Below, in pieces: positions 19,943-28,417 of a stretch of 64,000 nt of DNA (the first letter of the stretch is position 1; every line of letters begins with the position of its first letter). The stretch is from assembly GCF_011761565.1 (NCBI RefSeq), contig NZ_JAASRM010000001.1, positions 1,674,139 through 1,738,138 of the forward strand, given 5' to 3'. The notes under the pieces were generated by a model. The model ran no database searches. It was given only the letters and a program-made list of their open reading frames with translations, and was not told the origin of the DNA. Source of the DNA: Rhizomicrobium palustre (GTDB lineage: Bacteria > Pseudomonadota > Alphaproteobacteria > Micropepsales > Micropepsaceae). A program made the translations under genes and the position numbers.

Positions 19943-20251
19943 ATGTACGGCCCCCTGAACAATCCTTTTGTCTGGCTGATCGTCACCCTTTTGGACCTCT
20001 ATTCCTGGGTCGTCCTGGCGGCGGTGATCATGAGCTGGCTGCTCGCCTTTAACGTGGTGAATTACCACAACAATATCGTGCGCAGCATTATGCGCTTCCT
20101 CGATATTCTGACCGAGCCGGTGTTCCGCGCGGTGCGCAAGGTGATCCCCACCATGGGTGGCCTCGATCTGTCGCCCATCGTGGTCTTCCTTGGCATCGTC
20201 TTCCTGCAGAAGCTGGTGATCTGGCTGGCCTTCCACTTCCTGGCCTACTGA
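19943..20251 (+). CDS. yggT: YggT-family integral membrane protein
   Basis: A 102-residue inner-membrane protein with two hydrophobic regions separated by the family hallmark loop (LDILTEPVFRAVRKVIPTMGGLDLSPIVVFL). YggT proteins are small membrane proteins implicated in osmotic or cell-envelope homeostasis and often sit beside yggU, as here. Stop and next start are 10 bases apart, so yggT-yggU-folD form one operon. Confidence 0.92.
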   Translation: MYGPLNNPFVWLIVTLLDLYSWVVLAAVIMSWLLAFNVVNYHNNIVRSIMRFLDILTEPVFRAVRKVIPTMGGLDLSPIVVFLGIVFLQKLVIWLAFHFLAY

Positions 20252-20261
20252 CGTTTCCCTG

Positions 20262-20540
20262 ATGGATGAAACCGTCACCTTCCATGTCCGGCTCACGCCC
20301 AAAGGCGGGCGCGACGCGGTGGAGGGCTGGGAAACCGCTTCCGACGGCAGCCGTCATGTGAAAGCGCGGGTGCGCGCCGTGCCCGAGGATGGCAAAGCCA
20401 ATGCCGCGTTGGTGCAGCTCCTTGCCAAGACCTTGGGCGTGCCGAAATCGGCGATAGAAATTGTTGCGGGCGCCACCGCGCGCCTCAAACGCATTGAAGC
20501 TAGGGGCGAAAACTTGCGCGCCCGGTTGGAGGCCCTATGA
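20262..20540 (+). CDS. yggU: DUF167/YggU-family protein
   Basis: A 92-residue small cytosolic protein with the DUF167 signature: [14 protein letters not shown] near the N-terminus, [42 protein letters not shown] thereafter (conserved P-x-x-G-K-A-N motif). The biochemical role of the family is not established. It overlaps the folD start by four bases. Confidence 0.92.
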   Translation: MDETVTFHVRLTPKGGRDAVEGWETASDGSRHVKARVRAVPEDGKANAALVQLLAKTLGVPKSAIEIVAGATARLKRIEARGENLRARLEAL

Positions 20541-21436
20541 CCGCCCAAAATTCCAAAGCATCGATCATTGATGGCAAAGCTCATGCTGCCAAACTCAAAG
20601 CCTCCATTGCTGCCGAAGCGGCCAGGCTGAAGGCTGAGCATGGCTTGGTCCCGGGCCTTGCTACGATCCTGGTCGGCAATGATCCGGCCTCGGAAGTCTA
20701 TGTTCGCAACAAGAACAAGACCGCCGAGAGCCTCGGCTTCAAATCCGTCCATCATCATCTTCCCGCTGATGTCAGCGAGGCCGAGCTGCTCGCGCTGGTC
20801 AAAGCGCTGAACGCTGATCCTAGCGTGCACGGTATTCTGGTGCAGATGCCCCTTCCTAAGCATATTCGCGAGGAAGCCGTGCTCGACACGCTTGATCCGG
20901 CCAAGGATGTGGATGCGCTCACCCCCTATAATGCCGGGCTCCTGCTTTCGGGTCGCGCACATCTGGTCTCCTGCACGCCGATGGGCGTGATGATGCTGCT
21001 TAAGGAGACGATTGGCTCGATTGCCGGGATGGAGGCGCTGGTGATTGGCCGCTCTCTCCTCTTCGGCAAGCCCGCTGCGCAGCTTCTTCTCGCCGCCAAT
21101 GCCACTGTCACCATGGCTCATTCGCGCACCAAGGATCTCGCCGAGGTTTGCCGCCGCGCCGATATCCTGGTCGCCGCCATCGGCAAGCCGGAATTCGTCC
21201 GTGGGGATTGGGTCAAACCCGGCGCGACCGTGATCGATGTCGGCATCAACCGGGTCGATGCGGGGGACGGAAAATCCAAGCTCGTCGGCGATGTCGCGTA
21301 TGGCGAAGCCGCCGAGCGTGCTGCCCATATCACCCCGGTTCCGGGCGGGGTCGGCGCCATGACCATCATCTGCCTGATGCGCAACACCTTGATCGCGGCA
21401 GCGGCTTTGGCGGGTCTGCCGCCGCTTTCGCTCTGA
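20537..21436 (+). CDS. folD: Bifunctional methylene-THF dehydrogenase / methenyl-THF cyclohydrolase
   Basis: A 299-residue FolD, the usual length. It oxidises 5,10-methylene-THF with NADP and hydrolyses the methenyl form to 10-formyl-THF in one-carbon metabolism. Visible signatures are [18 protein letters not shown] with the catalytic lysine, [14 protein letters not shown], the dinucleotide-binding [15 protein letters not shown] (usually GRSxxVGxP), DVGINRV and the C-terminal [11 protein letters not shown] (usually PVPGGVGPMT; here Ala replaces Pro). It is the last gene of the yggT-yggU-folD operon. Confidence 0.96.
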   Translation: MTAQNSKASIIDGKAHAAKLKASIAAEAARLKAEHGLVPGLATILVGNDPASEVYVRNKNKTAESLGFKSVHHHLPADVSEAELLALVKALNADPSVHGILVQMPLPKHIREEAVLDTLDPAKDVDALTPYNAGLLLSGRAHLVSCTPMGVMMLLKETIGSIAGMEALVIGRSLLFGKPAAQLLLAANATVTMAHSRTKDLAEVCRRADILVAAIGKPEFVRGDWVKPGATVIDVGINRVDAGDGKSKLVGDVAYGEAAERAAHITPVPGGVGAMTIICLMRNTLIAAAALAGLPPLSL

Positions 21437-21510
21437 TTTCAGGGACCTGAGATTTTGACCTTACGGGCGTAGCGCGTGTTACGTGTAAAAGCACAGCAAT
21501 GACCCGATAA

Positions 21511-21545
21511 AAATTGTGGCCAAGTGACACCGCAGGACACAATTT
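21511..21545. promoter_or_regulatory. Inverted repeat upstream of regB (distal)
   Basis: AAATTGTG (21511-21518) and CACAATTT (21538-21545), perfect eight-base arms with a 19-base spacer, in the 248-base gap between folD and regB. It could be a regulator site or a cruciform; no family is assigned. Confidence 0.35.
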
Positions 21546-21635
21546 GGCCTGTTTGCCGCACTATTTGGGCAGGGCCGTATTCTTTACGTGCTTGTAACGG
21601 AAGAAAATTCGGCCATGAAAACAAGGCCTAGTGTT

Positions 21636-21666
21636 GCGACCAATACGTATTGCGAAGTAGGTCGCA
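21636..21666. promoter_or_regulatory. Inverted repeat just upstream of regB (proximal), candidate RegA/autoregulatory site
   Basis: TGCGAC (21636-21641) and GTCGCA (21661-21666) with a 19-base spacer that itself contains the palindrome AATACGTATT (21643-21652). It ends 18 bases before the regB start codon. RegA-type sites contain GCG/CGC half-sites with degenerate spacing, so autoregulation is a reasonable guess, not a demonstration. Confidence 0.4.
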
Positions 21667-21684
21667 CCCCTGGCTGATAAGGGC

Positions 21685-23121
21685 ATGGAAACCATGTCGC
21701 AGTCGGCTAGTTCAGACATCCCGGAAGAAGAATCCGGTGGTCACTCTCGCGGATTTTCGGCCCCGCGCCCGCTTCCGATCGCCCCTGCCTCGGCGATACG
21801 GGGCCGGGTTCGTTTACGCACCCTGACCAATCTGCGCTGGATGGCGACCTGCGGGCAGACCGTGGCCCTCTTCCTGGTCTATTTCGGCTTCCAATATGAT
21901 CTGCCGATCTGGGCCTGCCTGACCTGTGTGGTTTTCAGTGCCACCCTCAACATCATTCTGGCGCTGCGCTACCCGCCGCATCATCGCCTGACCAACCGCG
22001 AAGCCACCATCTACCTCGCCATAGACGTGTTGCAGCTCGCGGCGCTGCTTTATCTTACAGGTGGCATCTCCAACCCCTTCGCCATGATGTTCGTGGCCCC
22101 GGTGGTGATCGCGGCCTCGACCCTTAATCTCGGCAACACCATGATCCTGGGCGCGATCTCGCTCGCGGCTGCCTCGATCATCGCGGTGGTGCATGAGCCC
22201 CTTCCCTGGGCGGGTGAGCTGGTGCTGCCGGCACTCTATCAGGCCGGGTTGTGGGCCTCGCTGGTGCTCGGCATCGGCTTCACCTCGGTTTACGCCTGGC
22301 GCATCGCCTCCGAAGCGGCGCGCATGTCGGCGGGGCTTGCTGCCACCCAGCTCGCCCTTGCCCGCGAGCAGCGCCTCTCCACCATTGGCGCGCTGGCGAC
22401 CGCCGCCGCCCATGAACTTGGCTCGCCGCTTGGCACCATCGCAGTGGTCGCCCATGAGCTGGAACGCACCCTTCCCGCCGGTTCCGCCGAAGCCCAGGAC
22501 GCCCGACTTTTGCGCGCTCAGGCCGAGCGCTGCCGCATGATCATCATGAAGCTCGCCCGCCCGGATGAGCCCATGCTTGGCGGCACCGCGCGCCTTCCCA
22601 TCTGCGCCCTGCTCGACGATATGGCCGATCAATATCGCGACGAGGAACTTGAGATCGTCATCACCGCCGTCCCCGGCGACCGCGATGCGCCCCAGCCGCA
22701 AGTCTGGCGCGCGCCGGAATTGCTGCATGGCCTCGGCAACATCATCGAGAACGCCGCCGATTTCGCCCGCACCCGCGTGCGTATCGAAGTCTCTTGGGAT
22801 GGCCAGCGCCTGAAAGTTTCCGTCGAAGATGATGGTCCCGGCTTCGCGCCCGACATCATCGAACGCATCGGCGAGCCTTACACCACCTCGCGCCCCTCGA
22901 AATCCGCACCGGGCGCTGCCGAGATCAACCCGCCCGCGGCCAAGATCGGCAAGCAGGAAGGCATGGGGCTCGGATTTTTCATCGCCAAGACGCTGCTGGA
23001 GCAGACTGGCGGCACGGTCAAAGCAATCAACCCGCCCGGCGGCGGAGCGCGCGTCAGCGTCTCTTGGCCGAGAGGCCAGATCGATGGGGACAAAGAGCCG
23101 CCCCGGGGCGAGGAGGAATGA
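21685..23121 (+). CDS. regB: RegB/ActS/PrrB-type redox sensor histidine kinase
   Basis: A 478-residue inner-membrane kinase with six hydrophobic segments (residues about 60-210) and a cytosolic kinase core. The RegB quinone-binding signature GGISNPF (near residue 127) is present, the phosphoacceptor box AAAHELGSPLGTI has its histidine near residue 243, and the redox-active cysteine lies in RAQAERCRMI (near 283). ATP-binding motifs follow (NIIENAADFA, DDGPGF, GMGLGFFIAK). RegB senses the quinone pool and controls respiration, photosynthesis, carbon and nitrogen fixation genes through RegA, encoded 41 bases downstream. Confidence 0.95.
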   Translation: METMSQSASSDIPEEESGGHSRGFSAPRPLPIAPASAIRGRVRLRTLTNLRWMATCGQTVALFLVYFGFQYDLPIWACLTCVVFSATLNIILALRYPPHHRLTNREATIYLAIDVLQLAALLYLTGGISNPFAMMFVAPVVIAASTLNLGNTMILGAISLAAASIIAVVHEPLPWAGELVLPALYQAGLWASLVLGIGFTSVYAWRIASEAARMSAGLAATQLALAREQRLSTIGALATAAAHELGSPLGTIAVVAHELERTLPAGSAEAQDARLLRAQAERCRMIIMKLARPDEPMLGGTARLPICALLDDMADQYRDEELEIVITAVPGDRDAPQPQVWRAPELLHGLGNIIENAADFARTRVRIEVSWDGQRLKVSVEDDGPGFAPDIIERIGEPYTTSRPSKSAPGAAEINPPAAKIGKQEGMGLGFFIAKTLLEQTGGTVKAINPPGGGARVSVSWPRGQIDGDKEPPRGEEE

Positions 23122-23162
23122 AAGTCTTCAACAACCTGCGAAACGAGTAAGGAACAAGAACA

Positions 23163-23693
23163 ATGATGGAAGAAAAAACACTTCTGATCGTGGAAGACGA
23201 CCGCCCGCTGCGCGAACGTCTTGCCAGGGCTATGGAAACACGCGGATTTATCGTGACGATCGCCGAAGGCGTCGCCGAGGGCAAAGCCCGCGCCAAGGAA
23301 GCACCCCCGGCCTATGCCGTGTGTGATCTGAAACTCGAAGACGGCAATGGCCTGGATGTGGTGGAAACGCTGCACACGGTTCGCCCCGATTGCCGCGTGG
23401 TGGTCTTGACCGGCTTCGGTAATATCGCGACTGCGGTCGCCGCCGTGAAATATGGCGCCGTCGATTATCTGCCCAAGCCCGCCGATGCGGACGACATTAC
23501 GGCTGCCCTTCTGGCCGCGCCCGGCTCCAAGCCGAAGCCGCCGGAAAACCCGATGTCGGCAGACCGCGTGCGCTGGGAGCATATCCAGCGCGTGTACGAG
23601 CTCTGCGGCCATAACGTGTCCGAGACGGCCCGCCGCCTCAACATGCACCGCCGTACCCTGCAGCGCATCCTCGCCAAGCGCTCCCCGCGCTAG
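23163..23693 (+). CDS. regA: RegA/ActR/PrrA-type response regulator
   Basis: A 176-residue response regulator: receiver domain with the acidic pocket (VEDD), phospho-acceptor in CDLKLEDGNGLD, Thr in VLTGFG and Lys in YLPKPAD; then a proline-rich linker and a Fis-type helix-turn-helix (NVSETARRLNMHRRTLQRIL) that is nearly invariant among RegA orthologues. It is the DNA-binding partner of RegB and acts on redox-controlled promoters. It follows regB directly. In some relatives a SenC gene lies with regAB; none is present here. Confidence 0.97.
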   Translation: MMEEKTLLIVEDDRPLRERLARAMETRGFIVTIAEGVAEGKARAKEAPPAYAVCDLKLEDGNGLDVVETLHTVRPDCRVVVLTGFGNIATAVAAVKYGAVDYLPKPADADDITAALLAAPGSKPKPPENPMSADRVRWEHIQRVYELCGHNVSETARRLNMHRRTLQRILAKRSPR

Positions 23694-23761
23694 GCCTACC
23701 CACCTCGTTTCGCATCGCGTAAGCGGGAAAGTGATTTTGCTTTCCCGCTTGCACGACCCGC

Positions 23762-25285
23762 TTATTGCGGCAGCATGCTGAGATAGGGCCGGAAATCCGT
23801 GAAATTTCCGCGCTCCTTGATTTCGGCCTCACTGCCCAGGCGCTTCACCGTTTCCGGTGTGCCGTCGAACGGCTTCCAGTCCGATTGACGTTCGCCATTG
23901 GGATTTCCGGTTTTGGCGAAATTCGTCCAATAGCCGAGCATTTCGGCCTGAAGCGCCAGATCGTCCGCACTCCAATCGCGTTCTCCCGGCCATAAAAGAC
24001 CATAGGCAAAACGGATTTCCGCACCATGCCCGGCCTTGCAGCCATAGCCGCAAGGAGATTCCTTGGGCGGTTCCACCGGCGAGTGGACATAGTGATAAAG
24101 ATAAGTCGGGTCTGCCTTGGCATTCGCGCGCATTGTCGCCCAGCCAAAATGCTGCAAGCCGATCATATCGGTGACCAGGCGTTGGGCTGAGGCTTGGGCC
24201 TCATCATCACTCTTGCCGGGATATTGCGCGAGGATCGGCGGTGGAATCTGCGGCCCAAACAGCTTGTGCAATCCGGCTTCATAAGTGGCAGTCGTAATCG
24301 TCTTGGCGCCGAAGAAATCGCCCGCGAGATCTACACCTTCATCCGCATTCCATCCCAAAAGCACCGGGACCTTGTTCTGATGGCCTTTGGCAAAGCTGTC
24401 GCGCGGCGACTCCGTCAAGACAACGCCATCCGTGACGGGGAACGTCACCCAATCCTTTTTGAGAAGCTCCTCCGTGCTGAGCTTGCGCAGATCGGCCAAG
24501 CGTGACGTGCCCACGGTTTTGGCGGCGGCATCGGTGTTAAATTTCTCGGCCTCAGCCAGTGGCGGCAATGGACCCGACACACCGCTTTCGGAAATACCCC
24601 GCTGGAAAAGGCCGTTGGCCAAGGGGGAAACGGTCAGCGCGGCAACCGAACTGCCGCCAGCCGAACAGCCCGCAATGGTGACGTTGTTGGGATCACCGCC
24701 AAAGGCCGCGATGTTGCGCTTGACCCATTGAAGGGCCGCGATCTGATCGCGAAAGCCTTGATTGCCCGAAGCATGATCGGGGGATTCCGCGGAAAGCTCG
24801 GGATGCGCGAAGAAGCCGAACACACCCAGGCGGTAATTGATCCGTACCAGGATCATGCCCTTCTCCGTAAGAGCCTTGCCGCCGAGTGGGCCCCACTCGC
24901 TTCCGGTTCCGCTTGTAAGCCCGCCGCCGTGAATCCAAACCAGCACCGGATAAGGCTTTTTGCTTTTGGCATTTGGCGTGGTGATGTTCACGAACAGGCA
25001 GTCTTCGCTTCTTGAGTCTTTCACCCAGGTCGCAGTTTGAGAGCAGGCCGGGCCAAATTGGCTGGCATCGCGCACGCCCAGCCAAGGCTTCACCGGCTGC
25101 GGCGCTTTCCAGCGCAACTCGCCCACAGGCGGTGCGGCATAAGGAATGCCAAGAAAGCGGACGATGCCGTTTTCCTCCACGCCCTTCAGCTTGCCGCTAT
25201 CGATGGTCACTTCGGGTGCGGATTGCGCCGCCGCACTTACCGCCAGAGCGGCAAACAGCGCCAAGCCGCAAAGCTTGCGAAACAT
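23762..25285 (-). CDS. Secreted type B carboxylesterase (first in sequence, downstream copy)
   Basis: A 507-residue alpha/beta-hydrolase of the carboxylesterase B family with a signal peptide (LCGLALFAALAVSAAAQS). The oxyanion-hole region HGGGLTSG, the nucleophile elbow GCSAGG (Ser near residue 207, usually GESAGG/A), the acidic residue region NADEGVD (about 316) and a histidine in GHGAEIRF (about 420) give the catalytic triad. N-terminal FLGIPYAAPPVGELRWKAPQP is a family hallmark. Substrate unknown; esters of plant-derived acids are possible. A close paralogue lies 124 bases upstream in the same direction. Confidence 0.9.
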   Translation of the reverse strand: MFRKLCGLALFAALAVSAAAQSAPEVTIDSGKLKGVEENGIVRFLGIPYAAPPVGELRWKAPQPVKPWLGVRDASQFGPACSQTATWVKDSRSEDCLFVNITTPNAKSKKPYPVLVWIHGGGLTSGTGSEWGPLGGKALTEKGMILVRINYRLGVFGFFAHPELSAESPDHASGNQGFRDQIAALQWVKRNIAAFGGDPNNVTIAGCSAGGSSVAALTVSPLANGLFQRGISESGVSGPLPPLAEAEKFNTDAAAKTVGTSRLADLRKLSTEELLKKDWVTFPVTDGVVLTESPRDSFAKGHQNKVPVLLGWNADEGVDLAGDFFGAKTITTATYEAGLHKLFGPQIPPPILAQYPGKSDDEAQASAQRLVTDMIGLQHFGWATMRANAKADPTYLYHYVHSPVEPPKESPCGYGCKAGHGAEIRFAYGLLWPGERDWSADDLALQAEMLGYWTNFAKTGNPNGERQSDWKPFDGTPETVKRLGSEAEIKERGNFTDFRPYLSMLPQ

Positions 25286-25409
25286 GATGACGTCTCCCCT
25301 GCCTATATGTTTTGGGGAGAGCGTGGCGCGTAACGGCCGTCATCGCAAGCAGCGCGTGCGATAAATTACTTGCACGCGCATCGCGTTAAAGGTTGGGCGC
25401 CGCTCTGAG

Positions 25410-26921
25410 CTAGGGCATCATTTGCAGATAAGGCCGGAAGTCGGTGAAGTTCCCGCGCGCTTTTACTTCCGCGTCACTGCCAATCCGCAGCACAGTCTCT
25501 GGTGTCCCGTCGAAGGCTTTCCAGGTTGGTGTGGTTTCGCTGTTTGGGTTTCCGGTCTTGGCGAAGTTCGTCCAGTAGCTGAGCATTTGATCGGCCACTT
25601 TGCGGTCGTCAGCGGTCCAGGCGCGCGGCTCCAGGAAAAGCTGATCGAAGGCAAAGCGGATCTCCGCCCCATGACCAGCCTTGCAGCCATAGGTGCAGGG
25701 CGTTTTGGGCTCCGCGGGTGAATGGACGAAGAAATAGAGATAAGCCGGTTCGCTCTTGGTCTGGGCTTGCCAATTGGCCCAGCGATAATGGGTAAAGCCC
25801 ATAATGTCGGTGACAAAGCGATAGGTTGAGCTTTGCGCGTCCGCGTCGGTCTTGCCGGGATAGGCCTGAAGAATGATGGCTGGCGCCGAGCCGCCGAAGA
25901 CGCTGCCGATTACCGCGGCATGGTTGGCGGCGCTGAAGCTATTGGTGTGGAGTGTTTCGGCCGCCAAATCGAAGCCTTCATCGGCATTCCAGCCGAGCAG
26001 CATGGGCACATGGTTCCAGCGCCCCGCTATGTAGCTCGCTCTGGGATTTTCCGGCAGCACCGAATTATCGAGATGAACGGTCGGGCCCCAGGGCTGATGG
26101 ATCAGGGTGTCGGCATCGATTTTGCGCGCCTCCGCGATGTGCTCAAGCTTCTGCTGGCGCAGGAATTCGCTGCCGCGCTTTTCGGCTTCGGCAAGCGCGA
26201 ACATATCGCCTGCCGCGCCGCTTTCCACAATCGCGCGCTGGAAGAGGCCTTTAGCCTGCGGGGAGAGTGTCAGCAGCGAAACAGAACCGCCGCCTGCTGA
26301 TTGGCCTGCGATGGTGACCCGCGCGGGATCGCCGCCAAAGGCTGCGATATTCTTCTGAACCCATTTGAGGGCCGCGATCTGATCGCGAAGGCCTTGATTG
26401 CCCGAGGCGTGGTCGGCTGCTTCGGCGGAGAGTTCGGGATGGGCAAAGAAGCCGAACACGCCTAAGCGATAATTGAGGGTGACCAGGATCACGTCCTTCT
26501 TCACGACGGAGTTTCCACCCTCCTTGCCCCACTGGCTGCCCGATCCGCCGAAAAAGCCACCTCCATGAATCCACACCATGACCGGATATTTGCCGGGCTT
26601 CTTCGGCGCCCAGACATTCAGCGTCAGGCAGTCTTCGCTTTGCGGCTCCTTGATCCAATTCACGATCTGGCGGCAGACCGGGCCAAATTCCGTGGCCTGA
26701 CGAATGCCTTGCCAGGGTTTTACGGGCTGTGGTGCCTGCCAGCGCAAATCGCCCACTGGGGCTGCGGCGTAAGGAATGCCGAAAAAGCGCTGCACGCCGT
26801 CCGTCTCGCTGCCCGCAAGCGTGCCGCTATCGATGGTGATGCTGTGGGCATTGGCCGCAAGGCTGAAGGCAGCCGTCATCACCGCCATGGAGACGGCGCG
26901 GGGCAATAGGCGCATAGGCAT
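25410..26921 (-). CDS. Secreted type B carboxylesterase (upstream copy)
   Basis: A 503-residue paralogue of the next gene with signal peptide (MAVMTAAFSLAANAHS), FFGIPYAAAPVGDLRWQAPQP, HGGGFFGG, nucleophile elbow GQSAGGGSV, acidic region NADEGFDLAAE and GHGAEIRFAF. The two genes share almost the same layout and C-terminal motif (GNFTDFRPYL), so they arose by tandem duplication. The start could also be the ATG at 26915. No terminator with T-run separates them clearly, so they may be co-transcribed. Confidence 0.9.
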   Translation of the reverse strand: MPMRLLPRAVSMAVMTAAFSLAANAHSITIDSGTLAGSETDGVQRFFGIPYAAAPVGDLRWQAPQPVKPWQGIRQATEFGPVCRQIVNWIKEPQSEDCLTLNVWAPKKPGKYPVMVWIHGGGFFGGSGSQWGKEGGNSVVKKDVILVTLNYRLGVFGFFAHPELSAEAADHASGNQGLRDQIAALKWVQKNIAAFGGDPARVTIAGQSAGGGSVSLLTLSPQAKGLFQRAIVESGAAGDMFALAEAEKRGSEFLRQQKLEHIAEARKIDADTLIHQPWGPTVHLDNSVLPENPRASYIAGRWNHVPMLLGWNADEGFDLAAETLHTNSFSAANHAAVIGSVFGGSAPAIILQAYPGKTDADAQSSTYRFVTDIMGFTHYRWANWQAQTKSEPAYLYFFVHSPAEPKTPCTYGCKAGHGAEIRFAFDQLFLEPRAWTADDRKVADQMLSYWTNFAKTGNPNSETTPTWKAFDGTPETVLRIGSDAEVKARGNFTDFRPYLQMMP

Positions 26922-27015
26922 TCCCTCAATCGTGTTCTGAGCCCGAAGGGCTATTTGTGCTTGTATAGATAAGCAGCCTTCCGCAACGGCGGGCTAAGCT
27001 CACGGCATCGTGAAG

Positions 27016-27459
27016 CTAAAGGGTTTGGGTGGCCGCCAGAATCTGGCTCAAGCGCTCCGCCGCCACCCGGGCGAAACTGAGCGTCACCGCCTTGCGGCGC
27101 GAGGGATGCAGCACCGTTTTCGGCGAGGGCCGCACAATGGCCCCGCCATAGCGGTCGGCGACGATCAGCCCGGTTTCCGGCGGGACATATTCATCGGGAA
27201 AATCAGGCGGGATGGCGAAATAGAAGAGCTCGCAGAACTCAAGATATTCGGGCCATTTGGTATCGCCTTTAAGGTCGGCGAGCGCGACCTTGATCTCGAC
27301 GCCCACCATGGTGCCATCCGGCCCCAGCGCCGCCACATCCAGCCGCCGCCCATTGGCGAGTGTGAATTCCAGGATCGGCGAATAGCCTTCCTGAATCAAA
27401 AGGCGGCTAACCCCGCGCGCCACGCCAAGCGCATTTTCGCAAGAGCATCCGTTCTGCAT
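27016..27459 (-). CDS. mmcB: MmcB-family DNA repair protein
   Basis: A 147-residue protein of the MmcB family (PD-(D/E)xK-like putative endonuclease) that in Caulobacter belongs to the SOS regulon and protects against mitomycin C. The conserved block GRRLDVAALGPDGTMVGVEIKVALADLKGDTKWPEY contains the nuclease-like D...E-x-K residues; GLIVADRYG and RRKAVTLSFARVAA are family typical. The ATG at 27459 is chosen because an SOS box begins 11 bases upstream of it; the frame remains open to 27519 but that would place the operator within the coding part. Confidence 0.9.
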   Translation of the reverse strand: MQNGCSCENALGVARGVSRLLIQEGYSPILEFTLANGRRLDVAALGPDGTMVGVEIKVALADLKGDTKWPEYLEFCELFYFAIPPDFPDEYVPPETGLIVADRYGGAIVRPSPKTVLHPSRRKAVTLSFARVAAERLSQILAATQTL

Positions 27460-27469
27460 GGGGTGATTA

Positions 27470-27484
27470 GAACGGAGAGGGAAC
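27470..27484 (-). promoter_or_regulatory. LexA (SOS) box of mmcB
   Basis: On the minus strand the sequence is GTTC-N7-GTTC (plus strand GAAC, 7 bases, GAAC), an exact match to the alphaproteobacterial LexA consensus. It lies 10 bases upstream of the mmcB start codon, so repression by LexA would block transcription directly. Confidence 0.85.
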
Positions 27485-27518
27485 GTGTGGTCAACAGAGA
27501 GGACAAGCTGACATTTCA

Positions 27519-27579
27519 CCCTCCCCGTGAGGGAGGGTCGAAATTTGCGGCGCGCAGCGTTGCGAATTTCGGGGAGGGG
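27519..27579 (+). repeat. Palindromic intergenic repeat unit (direct copy, mmcB-hisB gap)
   Basis: Unit of two hairpins: CCCTCCC/GGGAGGG (27519-27537) followed by TCGAAATT...AATTTCG and a GGGGAGGGGT end. An inverted copy lies at 27655-27716. The same design recurs around 46928-47480. The 266-base gap between mmcB and hisB is almost wholly this element pair. Confidence 0.75.
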
Positions 27580-27654
27580 TATGTCGCGCTCTGCACAATT
27601 GAAGCGAGTTTTTTATGCGCGTCGACGTTGCAACCCTAAAGCCTCCACGGCAGA

Positions 27655-27716
27655 CCCCTCCCCGAAAAACACTGACGCGTTTTTCGACCCTCCCTCAGGG
27701 GGAGGGTTGAAGGAGC
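27655..27716 (-). repeat. Palindromic intergenic repeat unit (inverted copy, mmcB-hisB gap)
   Basis: Reverse-oriented partner of the unit at 27519-27579: read on the minus strand it starts CCCTCCC...GGGAGGGTCGAAAA and ends TTTTCGGGGAGGGGT. About 75 bases without a gene separate the pair. Confidence 0.75.
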
Positions 27717-27725
27717 CAAATCGCC

Positions 27726-28325
27726 TCAATCCTCCTCGCCGAGCACGCCCTTGGTCGAGGCGACGCCGCCTTCCAGGCGCTCATCGGGGGTGATGGCCTG
27801 GCGCAGGGCCCGCGCGGTGCCCTTGAAGCAGGTCTCGACGATGTGATGGTTGTTCTCGCCGTAAAGATTTTCGATGTGCAGGCATATCCCGCAATTCTGC
27901 GCGAAAGCCTGGAACCACTCCTTGAAGAGTTCGGTATCCATCTCGCCAATCTTGGGGCGCGAGAAATCGACTTTCCAGACGAGATAGGGCCGGCCCGAAA
28001 CGTCGATGGCGACGCGGCTGAAGGCTTCGTCCATGGGAATGGCGGCGGCGCCAAAGCGGGTGATACCGGCAAAATCGCCCAGCGCCTTTTTCACCGCCTG
28101 GCCGATGACAATGCCTGTGTCCTCGGTGGTGTGGTGGAAATCGATATGCAGATCGCCCTGCGCCCGCACTTTCAGATCGATCATGGAATGGCGCGCGAAG
28201 GCTTCCAGCATATGGTCCAGAAACCCGATGCCGGTGTCGATATCGGCCTCACCGGTACCGTCCAGGTCCAAAGAGACGGCGATCTCGGTTTCGCGGGTCT
28301 TCCGCTCCACAGTGGCTGTGCGCAT
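27726..28325 (-). CDS. hisB: Imidazoleglycerol-phosphate dehydratase
   Basis: A 199-residue single-domain HisB that dehydrates imidazole glycerol phosphate in histidine biosynthesis (manganese enzyme). Metal-binding motifs HHTTEDTGI and NNHHIVE and the start pattern [15 protein letters not shown] are standard. The frame extends to an ATG at 28343; 28325 is chosen by comparison with the usual family start. No other his genes are within the window. In many alphaproteobacteria hisB neighbours hslV/hslU, as here. Confidence 0.96.
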   Translation of the reverse strand: MRTATVERKTRETEIAVSLDLDGTGEADIDTGIGFLDHMLEAFARHSMIDLKVRAQGDLHIDFHHTTEDTGIVIGQAVKKALGDFAGITRFGAAAIPMDEAFSRVAIDVSGRPYLVWKVDFSRPKIGEMDTELFKEWFQAFAQNCGICLHIENLYGENNHHIVETCFKGTARALRQAITPDERLEGGVASTKGVLGEED

Positions 28326-28417
28326 GGGCGTCTCGCAAATCATTGACGGGTCTTCATAGCAAAGCCCGCCTTAAACAAGAACCAAAGCCTTCAGTTCTTT
28401 GAAGAACGTCGGGAGCG

